The notes under the pieces: model-generated
Seen by the model: the letters and a program-made list of their open reading frames with translations, nothing else
What the model was told of the DNA's origin: nothing
The model's database searches: none
Assembly: GCA_035236585.1 (NCBI GenBank)
Contig: CP141133.1
Location: 43,603,729-43,667,728, forward strand
Length of the DNA: 64,000 nucleotides
Direction of reading: 5' to 3'
Source of the DNA: Warburgia ugandensis
Taxonomy: Eukaryota; Streptophyta; Magnoliopsida; Canellales; Canellaceae
Translations under genes and position numbers: made by a program
In this document: positions 49,822 to 60,247 of the stretch, piece by piece
Position numbering within the stretch: position 1 is the stretch's first letter
How the letters are laid out: every line of letters begins with the position of its first letter

Positions 49822-49829
49822 TATAAATA
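49822..49829 (+). promoter_or_regulatory. TATA box of E 5' LTR
   Basis: TATAAATA followed by GAGCTC, about 420 bp after the inner LTR start; conserved at 55249 and 58727. Confidence 0.65.
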
Positions 49830-50180
49830 GAGCTCTTGGGTGCCTCTAATGGCAGCCCAAAACATGGGAGAAAACCCGTTGAGGAGTAGCGACTTAGAGG
49901 AGAAAACGTGGAGAGAAAACCAACCACGAAGCAGGTACGCACAAAAAATCCCCAAACCCATCTCACCCATAGTCCTAGGCTCGGTTTCCCTAGGTTTTTT
50001 GCATGAAAAACCATGGAGAATAGGCCTCTAGGGAGCCACCAAGGACCCTGGGACGTCCCCAAGGCCGCACTGGTTCCTCAGGGATGAACCAGGGCATCTC
50101 AAAGATGCCCCGGTCCCCCAACAACGGAGACGGCCCGCTCCAAATGAGACGCGTCGAACGCGTTTGAGAAGAAAACCAAC

Positions 50181-50254
50181 GGGCGCGTCCGTGGACGTGC
50201 CCGCTAAAGAGGAAGACGGCTGAGAAAGTCGCGCGCGTCTGCAGATGCGCCCGC
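50181..50254. other. CG-rich palindromic block of E 5' LTR
   Basis: An inverted repeat GGGC-G-CGTCC-GT-GGACG-T-GCCC (50181-50202) and a second GCGTCT-GC-AGATGCGC element (50235-50250), about 0.78 kb after the inner LTR start. The 3' LTR deletion begins exactly here. Confidence 0.65.
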
Positions 50255-51621
50255 TGAGGCGTGCACCATAGACTCGCAGCGCACTAGCGAAGCATTGTTT
50301 TTTTGGTTGTTAAGGAAGCCAAGGTGCATGACGCTGACGCGCAGCGCCCTAGCATTCCGACTTTTTGTCTTTAAAGACTCTATGTAAATAGGACACTAAA
50401 ACGCTTATAACTTGAGATCTAGAGCTCCGATTGAGGCGCCGCAAAAGGAGTTGTGTCCATATCGACGACGCGGACACATCCAAACTATAAAATCTTTGAT
50501 CAAGGCCCAATCAAAGTAGGGCATGACCCTTAGAATAGGGTGGTGGCGCGTGATCACTAGAACTTTGGTAAACTGAGAATACCAAGGCCCAATTAGGACC
50601 TTAGGACACCCATAGGCATAGGAATGGACCCCTAATGCCCAAGTAATAAGACCCAACTGCTCTAAACCCATCAAAGATAGGTTAAACTAACCTTGAGTCC
50701 CCAAACCATGTTCAGGAGCGTACGAGGACAAGAGGGTTAACGCGACCTAGTCAGCTAGGTGCTCTATCACTATTAGATTCTTTTAAAAGAACTATTGTTA
50801 TTTGAGAACATATGCTTTAGATATATAACTTGATTTGCATGAATTAATTCAGCATGCATGTTAAATGCTTTGTACATAGCCATGTTTTGAAATAACTGCA
50901 TATACATTATGCACATATACGTGTTGCAAACAAGTGCATGTATTGCATGATTTAAGTACTTGCAAAGATTGCATGTCCTTGAGGTTTGCCAAAAGACGCT
51001 GGAGTGTCGAGGGCCAGGCAGTTGTGAGGGACCCAAAAGAGGACAAGTTTTAACAACAGGTTTTGACGTATCTTATGTGATTTGGGCAAATAAGCCCATG
51101 GGTGCTATGCTGAGGGGTCTGGGTTGGCCACTCGGCCCCTACCACTAATAGGTGGATGGGTACCACGCCCAAAAAGAGGCAAGTCCCTACGTCGACTGTA
51201 TGTGGTACAGGGGGCTACCACTGGTGTCACGGCACTGGGTCGGCGTGTCATAGGCCCCGTGGAGGCTATGACCAAGTGTCCTCAGGTACCCGGGGACCAC
51301 ACGGCGAGGAGGTCGTGGGCATAGTGGACCCTATGATTTGATGTGCATTTCATATGGCATGATATGAGGTTGGTCGACCATACCATACTAGAGATCCATG
51401 AGTTGGACTCCATGAGGCATCTATTGCATATCATGATGTCATCATATATATGATACTTTCACTTTTGGATTATGTGATCTTTTAAGTTATAAGAATTTCA
51501 GTTGATTATGGATTCTTATACTGATGTTGAACTCGAGTATTCAAACATACGCGTGTTTTGAATGAGCATATGATTTTGAAACATCTCATGCATTTATAAA
51601 ACTAGTAGTGATAGGCCCTAC

Positions 51622-51640
51622 TGAGTATATTATATACTCA
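51622..51640. other. Stem-loop of E 5' LTR
   Basis: TGAGTATAT and ATATACTCA around a single T, 444 bp before the LTR end; same in E2 and the 3' LTR. Confidence 0.75.
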
Positions 51641-52086
51641 CCCAATCCTTAACATTTTTCAAACATCAGTGAGTACTCAAGGACAGGATACGTCCGTATA
51701 TATCCTAGTTCAGGACAGCTTCACTCACAAAAAGAGGACATTTATGTTAGTGCTATGAGCAAGTGAATCCAAAAGGAAACAAATACACATGTAAGTAAAC
51801 TCTCAACCCTTTGGACATGTGTTTGTACTTAGTTATAGTTGGGCTGTGCATTGTGACTGGAAAGACCTGGGGAAAAACATTTATGATTTCTGAAGTTTTT
51901 CAAAAACTACCTTAGTTGTTGTGAAAGCAAATGATACTCGGGGTTTTCAAAAATGAGTTTAAAACTAAAGGTTTTCCGCTACATTGCATGGTTTTTACAA
52001 AATGGTTTTCAAATAGGGATGCATCTCGCCTTAGGAAATTAGACATTGCATTTAAAAATGCATGAGAAAACCTGGGTCGTCACAGT

Positions 52087-52098
52087 TGGTATCAGAGC
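52087..52098 (+). other. Primer binding site of element E
   Basis: TGGTATCAGAGC (then CCAGGTTT) two bases after the LTR, matching initiator tRNA-Met. Confidence 0.92.
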
Positions 52099-53369
52099 CC
52101 AGGTTTTATCCTTTCACAGCCAGTCCAGCATGTTCAAGGTCATAGACAATAAAGAAAATCAAGGATAAGTAGTATAAATAGAAATAGTAGAGATGACTAC
52201 TTCTATTCGAGGATTATAATATTAATGACTCAAGACATTTCACAATAAACACATAGGTGAAAAAGGAGATAGTCCTAGCAAATACTTAGATATTGGATTG
52301 CTCGAATCCTATCAAAATTATAGGAAATAAGAATTATTGTGCAGTGATGCAAAGATGAAATCTCATATAAGGATTATTGTAAGGTGCAAATATGAAAACT
52401 CATATATGGATGATGAGAATGAATGAATGAAGATGATTAAAGGACTTGTTAGAAGATAGAGTTGATCTGCAATAAAGTAATCTCATCAAAGGTGAGAAAA
52501 TTGAAGAACCTAGGTGGATATCTTTCCATCATAAAGAGTATCAAGGGATATGAGATGAGTATAAGGGATTTAAAAGATAGACTTTGAGAAAAATTTGATG
52601 ATAATAGGGATAAGCATACAAGATGATACTAAGGGATAACTGTGACTTGTACTAGATCACAAAGGTATGAATCTAGAAAGACTGAGCTCAATTTTGGATA
52701 CCTTAATTGAAGTCTTATAAAGAGTGAAGTGCTGTCGAATAATAACTACTAGAGTGTTATGGAACAAATCCGGAGATGCATACAAGTGACATATTATGTG
52801 ATAGGGAAATGAATTCAACCGAGTGATCAAAAGATTTTGATGATAATACTAAGGATGATAATAGATCGATCCTAACATGGACTTATAAAAGAAGTATAAC
52901 ATGATCAAAACATCAATGCAATTATTAAGACATTGTATAAATTTTATTGAGGCTATAGGCGACCAAGGATTTCAATGATCTTAAGACAAGCATTCAGTTT
53001 ATCTGTTAAGTAAAGGAATAGATGAAGTATCAATTATATGCAACAAAGCATAAAGAGACGTTGATCTAGGAAGACAAAAGTAAGGATTTTTGAGGAAAAG
53101 AGAGAAAGAGATAGAGATGTAACTACCAGTATTCAATGAAAAGAACATCATGACTCTATGAAGATACATACAATTCTAACATCTTGAATCCTGTAGGAGG
53201 GAAGATCAAACAAATGCAAAGGGATAATACTAGGTGAGTTGATGATCTTATTGTAAAAGAAAGGAAGCATATGGGGTTTAAGGCTTTGAGTAGAGCATCG
53301 AATTTCAGGAGAATATGTGACAAGAAATTAAAAAAAAAAAATGGCGACCAACTAGAAATTTAAAATTCT
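52099..53369 (+). other. Element E internal region, gag position, nothing recognisable
   Basis: Where gag should be, no zinc knuckle, gag core or long open frame is seen in any plus frame. Confidence 0.5.
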
Positions 53370-53610
53370 ACAAATGGTTTGATATCGGATCCATTAGCTT
53401 ATGGGGAACACCAATGGATGTAATAAAAAAGAAAATTTGGTGGTATCTCACCTTGCCACTACATGAGTAAATAAAAAGGAATTAGGCCAGGACAGTAACT
53501 TGTCCATCTATCTACCTTCAGCAAGAAGAGTACCATCAATGATCAAATGAAGGTCTTGCTATCATCAATTGGAAGACCAAATATCTTAAGACCATCATTA
53601 AGTGTTGTCA
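53370..53610 (+). pseudogene. Element E: trace of reverse transcriptase
   Basis: FDIGSISLWGTPMDVIKKKIW lines up with the RT block [21 protein letters not shown] of A and B, and RSCYHQLEDQ about 180 bp later lines up with RSGYHQLRI. The spacing fits the A and B order. All else in the frame is lost to stops and shifts, so this only marks the element as gypsy-type and plus-strand. Confidence 0.6.
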
Positions 53611-54824
53611 ACTAAATAGAGGCATCCCACCCTAATTAATCAGGTATGTTAATATCTATGAGTTAGTAGTTGAGGTTATAGACTGAGAAGGATGTTATAA
53701 GTCTTTAGACTTGAGTACTTGATAGGCTAAGTCATTTGAGGGTATAAGGCTAGTTGATTAGGCCACATCATGAAGAGCTACAAGTACAATAAATATGGTT
53801 ACAATTGAGATAGGAGCAAAAATAAGAAGTGATCTAAACCAATGTGAAAGGTTTTTCAAACCTTAGTGGCTACCATGACAAGGTGAAGAAATTACTTTGG
53901 GTCTGAAAAATACTACTGACTTGGATTGAAAAGAAAGGTAGATATGTACTGATCAATTTGGAGACCCCTGAGCTTATGACAAAGAAATATCTAGAAAGGG
54001 ATCAACAGGTAATCAAATAAAGTCTTTCTATGTCTAAGGAAATGTTTATGCTTATCTGAGTCTTGTTGAACTTGTTGAGTTAACAACTTCAGTACAATTT
54101 GATATAATTGCTATTGGGGGACAATTATGGCTATGAGATGGCACTTGAAAGATAAAATAAGGAGGCACTTGAAAAATAAAATTTGAGGAATTGAGAAAAT
54201 CACTACTTATGAGGATACCTACTGACAATACAGACTACATGGTGACGATAAAGCCTTGATAAAAGATTGAACAATATATTGACATGGGGATAAGGTGAGA
54301 TGGCTAGCACACTATAAGGTAAGATTGGATGTTACACTACCTTTTTGATAAATAGTTAGTCGTTATGAGCATATACCAAGTACGAAAAATCAATTAAAGG
54401 AATTTCTTAAGGACTAACCCTACTGGATTGAGTATAGAACTTTTGAACTAGAAGGTAACGAAGAAAACCATCAAGCAAAGAAAGGACAAAGAGGATGATG
54501 ACAAAGGATTGAACCATGACCTAGTAAGGGTATCCGGTGATGAATAAGAGACTCTTTGCTTTGCATAAAAAGGAACATTATTAACACTCCTAATAACAAG
54601 TTGATGTGAATAGTGAGATAGGTCTCTAGAAGAGAACAATGGACCACGATATATTTGACATGAGTATGCATAAAATCTTCAAGAAGAAAAAGCATTTGAT
54701 GACTTCAGCATCTATGAAACTTGATGAACAGTTTGGATGTCCTAATCATAATATGAGGTGGTATTAGTAATGGAAGATGGTACTAATTGGCTTTCATGAT
54801 TTCATTTTGAATATGACCTTGAGT
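53611..54824 (+). other. Element E internal region, pol position, decayed
   Basis: No RNase H or integrase motif could be read in any plus frame; short open frames on the minus strand at 54448-54695 have no family features. Confidence 0.45.
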
Positions 54825-54829
54825 CATGT
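54825..54829 (+). repeat. Target site duplication of solo LTR E2, left copy (CATGT)
   Basis: CATGT before TGTAATGACC; repeated at 57474-57478. Confidence 0.92.
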
Positions 54830-55248
54830 TGTAATGACCCCAAATTTTGTAATATTAAAAGCCCATAAAAAGTTTAGTTTTAAAGATAAGGGTATTTTGG
54901 TCATTTCACTAGTTGCCTTGACTAAACCCAGGAATTTGGTCCTAAAAGTGGTTCCATTAGATGCGTCTCGGAAAAAGGAATCCAACGAGACCAAAATCAC
55001 CCAAAACGGAGTTAAAATGAGCAAGATATGCCCCTTTGAAGTTCAGGGGCAAAATTGTAAATTTTACAAAAAACGACTTAACCTGAAAAACACAGGTGCC
55101 CGTTTTGATACTGGCACCCCGTCATCTTCAACCTCCTAGAGGTTTCTGGAACGACGGTGTTTCAAGAAGAAACCACCGCCATTCTAGAGGATTCCCCACC
55201 GCCATTCAAAGGCGGTTAGAACCCCTCCAGAACCCTCTTTAAAAGCTC

Positions 55249-55256
55249 TATAAATA
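55249..55256 (+). promoter_or_regulatory. TATA box of E2
   Basis: TATAAATA followed by GAGCTC. Confidence 0.65.
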
Positions 55257-55617
55257 GAGCTCTTGGGTGCCTCTAATGGCAGCCCAAAACCTTGGAGAAA
55301 ACTCATCGCGGAGTAGTGACCAAGAGGGGAAAACGTGGAGAGAAAACCACTCACGAAGCAGGTATGCTCAAAAACTCCCCAAACCCATCTCACCCATAGT
55401 CTTAGGCTCAATTCCCCTAAGTTTTTTGCATGAAAAACCATGCAAAACGGAGCCTGGGAGCGCCACAAAGGACCCTGGGATGTCCCCAGGGCTGCACTGG
55501 TTTGACAAGGTCGAACCAGGGTGACCTGAGGACGACCCAGGTCACTAACAGGCGGGACGATCCAATAGGAACGTCCCACGTTGACGCAGGTCGACGCCTA
55601 TTTGAAAAAAACCAAAC

Positions 55618-55641
55618 GGGCGCGTCCAGGGATGCGCGCCC
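55618..55641. other. CG-rich palindrome of E2
   Basis: GGGCGCGTCC-AG-GGATGCGCGCCC: differs in sequence from the 5' LTR copy (50181) but remains largely self-complementary at the same LTR position. Confidence 0.6.
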
Positions 55642-57017
55642 GCTAGCATGCGTCATTTTTTTTGGTTACTTAAGGATGTTGGGCGCACGTCGCAGACGCG
55701 CAGCGCCCTAGCATTCCTCCTTTTTTATCTTTAAGACTCTATGTACATACAATATTAAAATGCTTATAACTTAAGATCTAGAGCTCCGATTGAGGCGCCA
55801 CAAAAGGCGTTGTGTCCGTATCGATGACGCAAACATATCTAAACCATAAAATCCCTTATCAAGGTCCAATAAAAGGAGGGAATGACCCTTAGAATAGGAT
55901 GGTGGCACGTGACCACTAGAACTTTGGAAAACTGAGAATACCAAGGCCTAATTAGGACCTTGGGACACCCATAGGCATAGGGATGGACCCCTAATGCCTA
56001 AGTAATGAGACCCAACTGCTCTAAACCCATAAAAGACAGGTTAAACTAACCTTGAGTTCCCAAACCATGTTCAGGAACGTACGAGGACAAGAGGGTTAAC
56101 GCGACCTATTCAGGTAGGTTCTCTATCACTATTAGATTCTTTTCAAAGATCTATTATTGTTTTGAGAACATACATTATAAGTATATGACTTGTTTAGCAT
56201 GACTTGATTCAGCATGCATATGATAAATGTTTTGTACATAGACATGTTTCGTAAAAGATTGCATATACATTATGCACACATATGTTTTGTAAACAAGTGC
56301 ATACATGGCATGATTTAAGTACTTGCAAAGATTGCATGTCCTTGAGGATTGCCAAAAGACGCTGGAGTGCCGAGGGCCAGGCAGTTGTGAGGGACCCAAA
56401 GAGGACTGGTTTTGAATAGAGATTTTTGGCTTATTCGATCGTACATGATTTGGGCTTGTAAGCTCGTGGGTGCTATGCCAAGGGGTGTGGGTTGGCCACC
56501 CAGCCTCTACCACAATTAGGTGGATGGATACCACGCCCAAAAAGGGCATGTCCCTGCTTCGACTGCATGTGGTACAGGGGGCTACCACTGGTGTCACAGC
56601 ACTGGGTCAAAGTGTCATATGCCCCGTGGAGGTATATGATCCTGTGTCCCTAGGTACCCGGGGACCACACGGCGGTGAGGTCGTGGGCATAGTGGGACCA
56701 TATGGTTTTGTGGATTTATGTGCATTGCATATGGCATGATATACGGTTGGTCGACCATACCATGATAGATATCCATGAGTTGGATTCCATGAAGCATCTG
56801 ATGCATATCATGATGTTATGACATATTTTTATGATTATGATGTATGATACTTTCGACTTGGATTATGATATTTCTTTAAGTCGTCAGTATTTTGGTTTGG
56901 CAGTGGCTTTTAATATCGATATTGAACGTGATTATTCGTACAACATGCATATGTTTTTATGAGCACATGACTTTAAAGATCGCATGCATTATAAAACTAA
57001 TAGTGATAGACTCCTAC

Positions 57018-57036
57018 TGAGTATATTATATACTCA
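57018..57036. other. Stem-loop of E2
   Basis: TGAGTATAT-T-ATATACTCA, 437 bp before the LTR end. Confidence 0.75.
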
Positions 57037-57473
57037 CCCAATCCTTAACATTTTTCAGACATCGGTAAGTACTCAAGGACAGGATACGTCTGTATGTATC
57101 ATGGTTCAAGACAGCTTCACTCACAAAAAGAGGACATCTGTGTTAGTGCTATGAGAATCCAAAAGGAAACAAATACGCATGTAAGTAAACTCTCAACCCT
57201 TCGGACATGTGTTTGTACTTAGTTACAGTTGGGCTGTGCATTGTGACTGGAAAGACCTGGGGAAAAACATTTATGATTTTTGAAGTTTTTCAAAAACTAC
57301 CTTAGTTGTTGTGAAAGCAAATGATACTCAGGGTTTTCAAAATGAGTTTAAAACTAAAGGTTTTCTGCTACATTGCATGGTTTTTATAAAATGGTTTTCT
57401 AATAGGGATGCATCCCGCCTTAGGAAATTAGATATTGCATTTAAAAATGCATGAGAAAACCCGGGTCGTCACA

Positions 57474-57478
57474 CATGT
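57474..57478 (+). repeat. Target site duplication of solo LTR E2, right copy (CATGT)
   Basis: Matches 54825-54829. Confidence 0.92.
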
Positions 57479-57998
57479 ATGGAAAACAACAGACAGTTGA
57501 GATTCGAAGTTAATCAAGGGTTTTGCTATAGAACACATGATACCATATCAGTTATTGAAGTATTTTGGAGACAAGGGTAAGAAGCAAAGTTAGACACAAT
57601 AGAAAGAAGGTAACTTTTTGGACTTGTGGATAATGAAAGAGATCACTAGATGAAAAGGATTATCCTATGACATTCAAAATAGGAGAAATAAGATAATATG
57701 ATCTTGAAAGAAGTATATGCATAAGCAAATAAGCATGATCTTACGAGGAGACTATCTTATACATGATAAGATAAGTATAGGAATCTAAGGAATTCAAGTA
57801 CCACTAGGAAACGGTATTGTTAAAACGACACGTATGGCGTTGCATCAGAGTACGCATCGAAAATAGGCCCTTATGGGTGAGGCCTTGAGGATGAACCTAG
57901 AATTGATTCCTAGAGGGGAATGCAGTCACCAAGAAATCATCTAAGAAACAAATACCTGGAAAATAATAAGTTATGGAATTTTGAGGATGAAATTCTTT
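57479..57998 (+). pseudogene. Element E: decayed 3' end of pol
   Basis: Mostly unreadable; the last codons before the polypurine tract read WNFEDEILLRG, close to the NFEEEISIRAG end of element A's polyprotein at the same place. Confidence 0.45.
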
Positions 57999-58012
57999 TA
58001 AGGGGGTAATAA
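57999..58012 (+). other. Polypurine tract of element E
   Basis: TAAGGGGGTAATAA directly before the outer LTR start TGTAATGACC at 58013, confirming that the LTR begins there and not at 58308. Confidence 0.75.
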
Positions 58013-58726
58013 TGTAATGACCCCAATTTTTAGCTGGTGTTAGAGGCAAAATAAGCTAACTTGAGATGACATGAGATAAGACCTTGAGTGAGATTATTTA
58101 AGCTGGATAAAGATGACTTAAATTCGGCATGAGATAAAACGGATGTGACTAAAAGTATCACTTAAGTTAGAGTAACATGAGTTGAAAGAGATAGTTGAGA
58201 TGACATGATATAAAAGTAAAATAAAAGGTGTTGTTGAGTTGAATAAATGATTCTCTTTACTGAGGCTAGGGATGAGATGAGATTTCTTGAGATGGAGGTG
58301 ATATCTTTGTAATGACCCCAATTTCTATAATATTAAAAGCCCATAAAAAATTCAGTGTTAAAGATAAGGGCATTTTGGTCATTTCACTAGTTTCCTTGAC
58401 TAAACCCAGGAATTTGGTACTAAAAGTGGTTCCATTAGATGCGTATCAGAAAAAGGAATCCAACGAGACCAAAATCACCCAAAACAGAGTTAAAATGAGC
58501 AAGATATGGCCCTTTGAAGTTCAGGGGCAAAACTGTAAATTTTACAAAAACGACTTAACCCGAAAAAACACAGGTGCCCGTTTTGATACGAGCACCCCGT
58601 TGTCTTCAACCTCCTAGAGGTTTCTGGAAGGGCGGTGTTTCAAGAAGAAACCGCCGCCATTCCAGAGGATTCCCCACTGCCATTCAAAGGCGGTTAGAAC
58701 CCCTCTAGAACCCTCTTTAAAAGCCT

Positions 58727-58734
58727 TATAAATA
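58727..58734 (+). promoter_or_regulatory. TATA box of E 3' LTR
   Basis: TATAAATA followed by GAGCTC. Confidence 0.65.
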
Positions 58735-59583
58735 GAGCTCTTGGGTGCCTCTAATGGCAGCCCAAAACATGGGAGAAAACCCGTTGAGGAGCAGCGACTT
58801 AGAGGAGAAAACGTGGAGAGAAAACCAACCACGAAGCAGGTACGCACAAAAAATCCCCAAACCCATCTCACCCATAGTCCTAGGCTCGGTTTCCCTAGGT
58901 TTTTTGCATGAGAAACCATGGACAATAGGCCTCTAGGGAGCCACCAAGGACCCTGGGACGTCCCCAGGGCCGCACTGGTTCCTCAGGGACGAACCAGGGC
59001 ATCCCAAGGATGCCCCGGTCCCCCAACAACGGAGATGGCCCGCTCCAGACGAGACGCGTCGAACGCGTCTGAGAAGAAAACCAACGACGCTGGAGTGCCG
59101 AGGGCCAGGCAGTTGTGAGGGACCCAAAAGAGGACAAGTTTTAACAACAAGTTTTGACGTATCTTATGTGATTTGGGCAAATAAGCCCGTGGGTGCTATG
59201 CCGAGGGGTCTGGGTTGGCCACTCGGCCCCTACCACTAATAGGTGGATGGGTACCACGCCCAAAAAGAGGCAAGTCCCTACGTCGACTGCATGTGGTACA
59301 GGGGGCTACCACTGGTGTCACGGCACTGGGTCGGCATGTCATAGGCCCCGTGGAGGCTATGACCAAGTGTCCTCAGGTACCCGGGGACCACACGGCGAGG
59401 AGGTTGTGGGCATAGTGGACCCTATGATTTGATGTGCATTTCATATGGCATGATATGAGGTTGGTCGACCATACCATACTAGAGATCCATGAGTTGGACT
59501 CCACGAGGCGTCTATTGCATATCATGATGTCATCATATATATGATACTTTCACTTTTGGATTATGTGATCTTTTAAGTTATAA

Positions 59584-59717
59584 GAATTTCAGTTGATTAT
59601 GGATTCTTATACTGATGTTGAACTCGAGTATTCAAACATACGCATATTTTGAATTTCAGTTGATTATGGATTCTTATACTAATATTGGACTCGAGTATTC
59701 AAACATATGCGTGTTTT
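59584..59717. repeat. 67-bp tandem duplication in the E 3' LTR
   Basis: GAATTTCAGTTGATTATGG... twice in a row; the 5' LTR has one copy (from about 51493). The two units differ at a few bases. Confidence 0.92.
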
Positions 59718-59779
59718 GAATGAGCATATGATTTTGAAACATCTCATGCATTTATAAAACTAGTAGTGATAGGCCCTAC

Positions 59780-59798
59780 TGAGTATATTATATACTCA
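59780..59798. other. Stem-loop of E 3' LTR
   Basis: TGAGTATAT-T-ATATACTCA, identical to the 5' LTR copy. Confidence 0.75.
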
Positions 59799-60242
59799 CC
59801 CAATCCTTAACATTTTTCAGACATCAGTGAGTACTCAAGGACAGGATACGTCCGTATATATCCTGGTTCAGGACAGCTTCACTCACAAAAAGAGGACATC
59901 TATGTTAGTGCTATGAGCAAGTGAATCCAAAAGGAAACAAATACACATGTAAGTAAACTCTCAACCCTTTGGACATGTGTTTGTACTTAGTTATAGTTGG
60001 GCTGTGCATTGTGACTGGAAAGACCTGGGGAAAAACATTTATGATTTCTGAAGTTTTTCAAAAACTACCTTAGTTGTTGTGAAAGCAAATGACACTCGGG
60101 GTTTTCAAAAATGAGTTTAAAACTAAAGGTTTTCCGCTGCATTGCATGGTTTTTACAAAATGGTTTTCAAATAGGGATGCATCCCACCTTAGGAAATTAG
60201 ACATTGCATTTAAAAATGCATGAGAAAACCCGAGTCGTCACA

Positions 60243-60247
60243 GATTA
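60243..60247 (+). repeat. Target site duplication of element E, right copy (GATTA)
   Basis: Matches 49104-49108. Confidence 0.9.

Larger units (their letters stand above)
49109..52084 (+). repeat. Element E 5' LTR
   Basis: 2976 bp: a 294-bp leader (49109-49402) and then the family-E LTR body (49403-52084). It has the U3 block, TATA box (49822), CG-rich palindromes (50181-50254), GACCACACGGCG stretch, GGCCAC module (51094-51175) and stem-loop (51622-51640). Open frames on both strands here (for example 49407-49712 and 49709-50062) recur in the other copies because the DNA is repeated. Confidence 0.92.
54830..57473 (+). mobile_element. Solo LTR E2 (family E), nested in element E
   Basis: 2644 bp from TGTAATGACCCC to GGGTCGTCACA, flanked by CATGT on both sides, so a complete element landed in E's internal region and later collapsed to one LTR. 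It starts at the point matching the inner start of E's LTRs and has no 294-bp leader. It keeps the TATA box (55249), CG-rich palindrome (55618-55641), GGCCAC module (56468-56547) and stem-loop (57018-57036). Confidence 0.94.
49109..60242 (+). mobile_element. Element E: LTR retrotransposon with a decayed internal region
   Basis: 11.1 kb with GATTA on both sides, primer site at 52087, polypurine tract before 58013 and two LTRs ending GTCGTCACA. Its 2.65-kb family-E LTR body carries an extra 294 bp at the 5' end in both copies. Inside, only an RT trace (53370-53610) and a pol-end-like NFEDEIL stretch before the polypurine tract are seen; no gag was found. A second family-E solo LTR (E2) is inserted at 54830. 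Without E2 and its duplicated 5 bp the internal part is about 3.3 kb, short for an autonomous gypsy element. Confidence 0.92.
58013..60242 (+). repeat. Element E 3' LTR, with deletion and tandem duplication
   Basis: 2230 bp. Includes the 295-bp leader (58013-58307). Compared with the 5' LTR it lacks 814 bp (50181-50994; junction at 59085-59086) and has a 67-bp tandem duplication (59584-59650 and 59651-59717). These two events account for the length difference to within 2 bp. TATA box at 58727-58734, stem-loop at 59780-59798. Confidence 0.92.

Noticed and set aside
49709-50062. 117-codon minus-strand frame in the E 5' LTR, repeated at 55184-55579 and 58614-58925
   Set aside because: It recurs only because the LTR DNA is repeated; it lies antisense over the TATA box and leader, and copies differ without any coding-like pattern.
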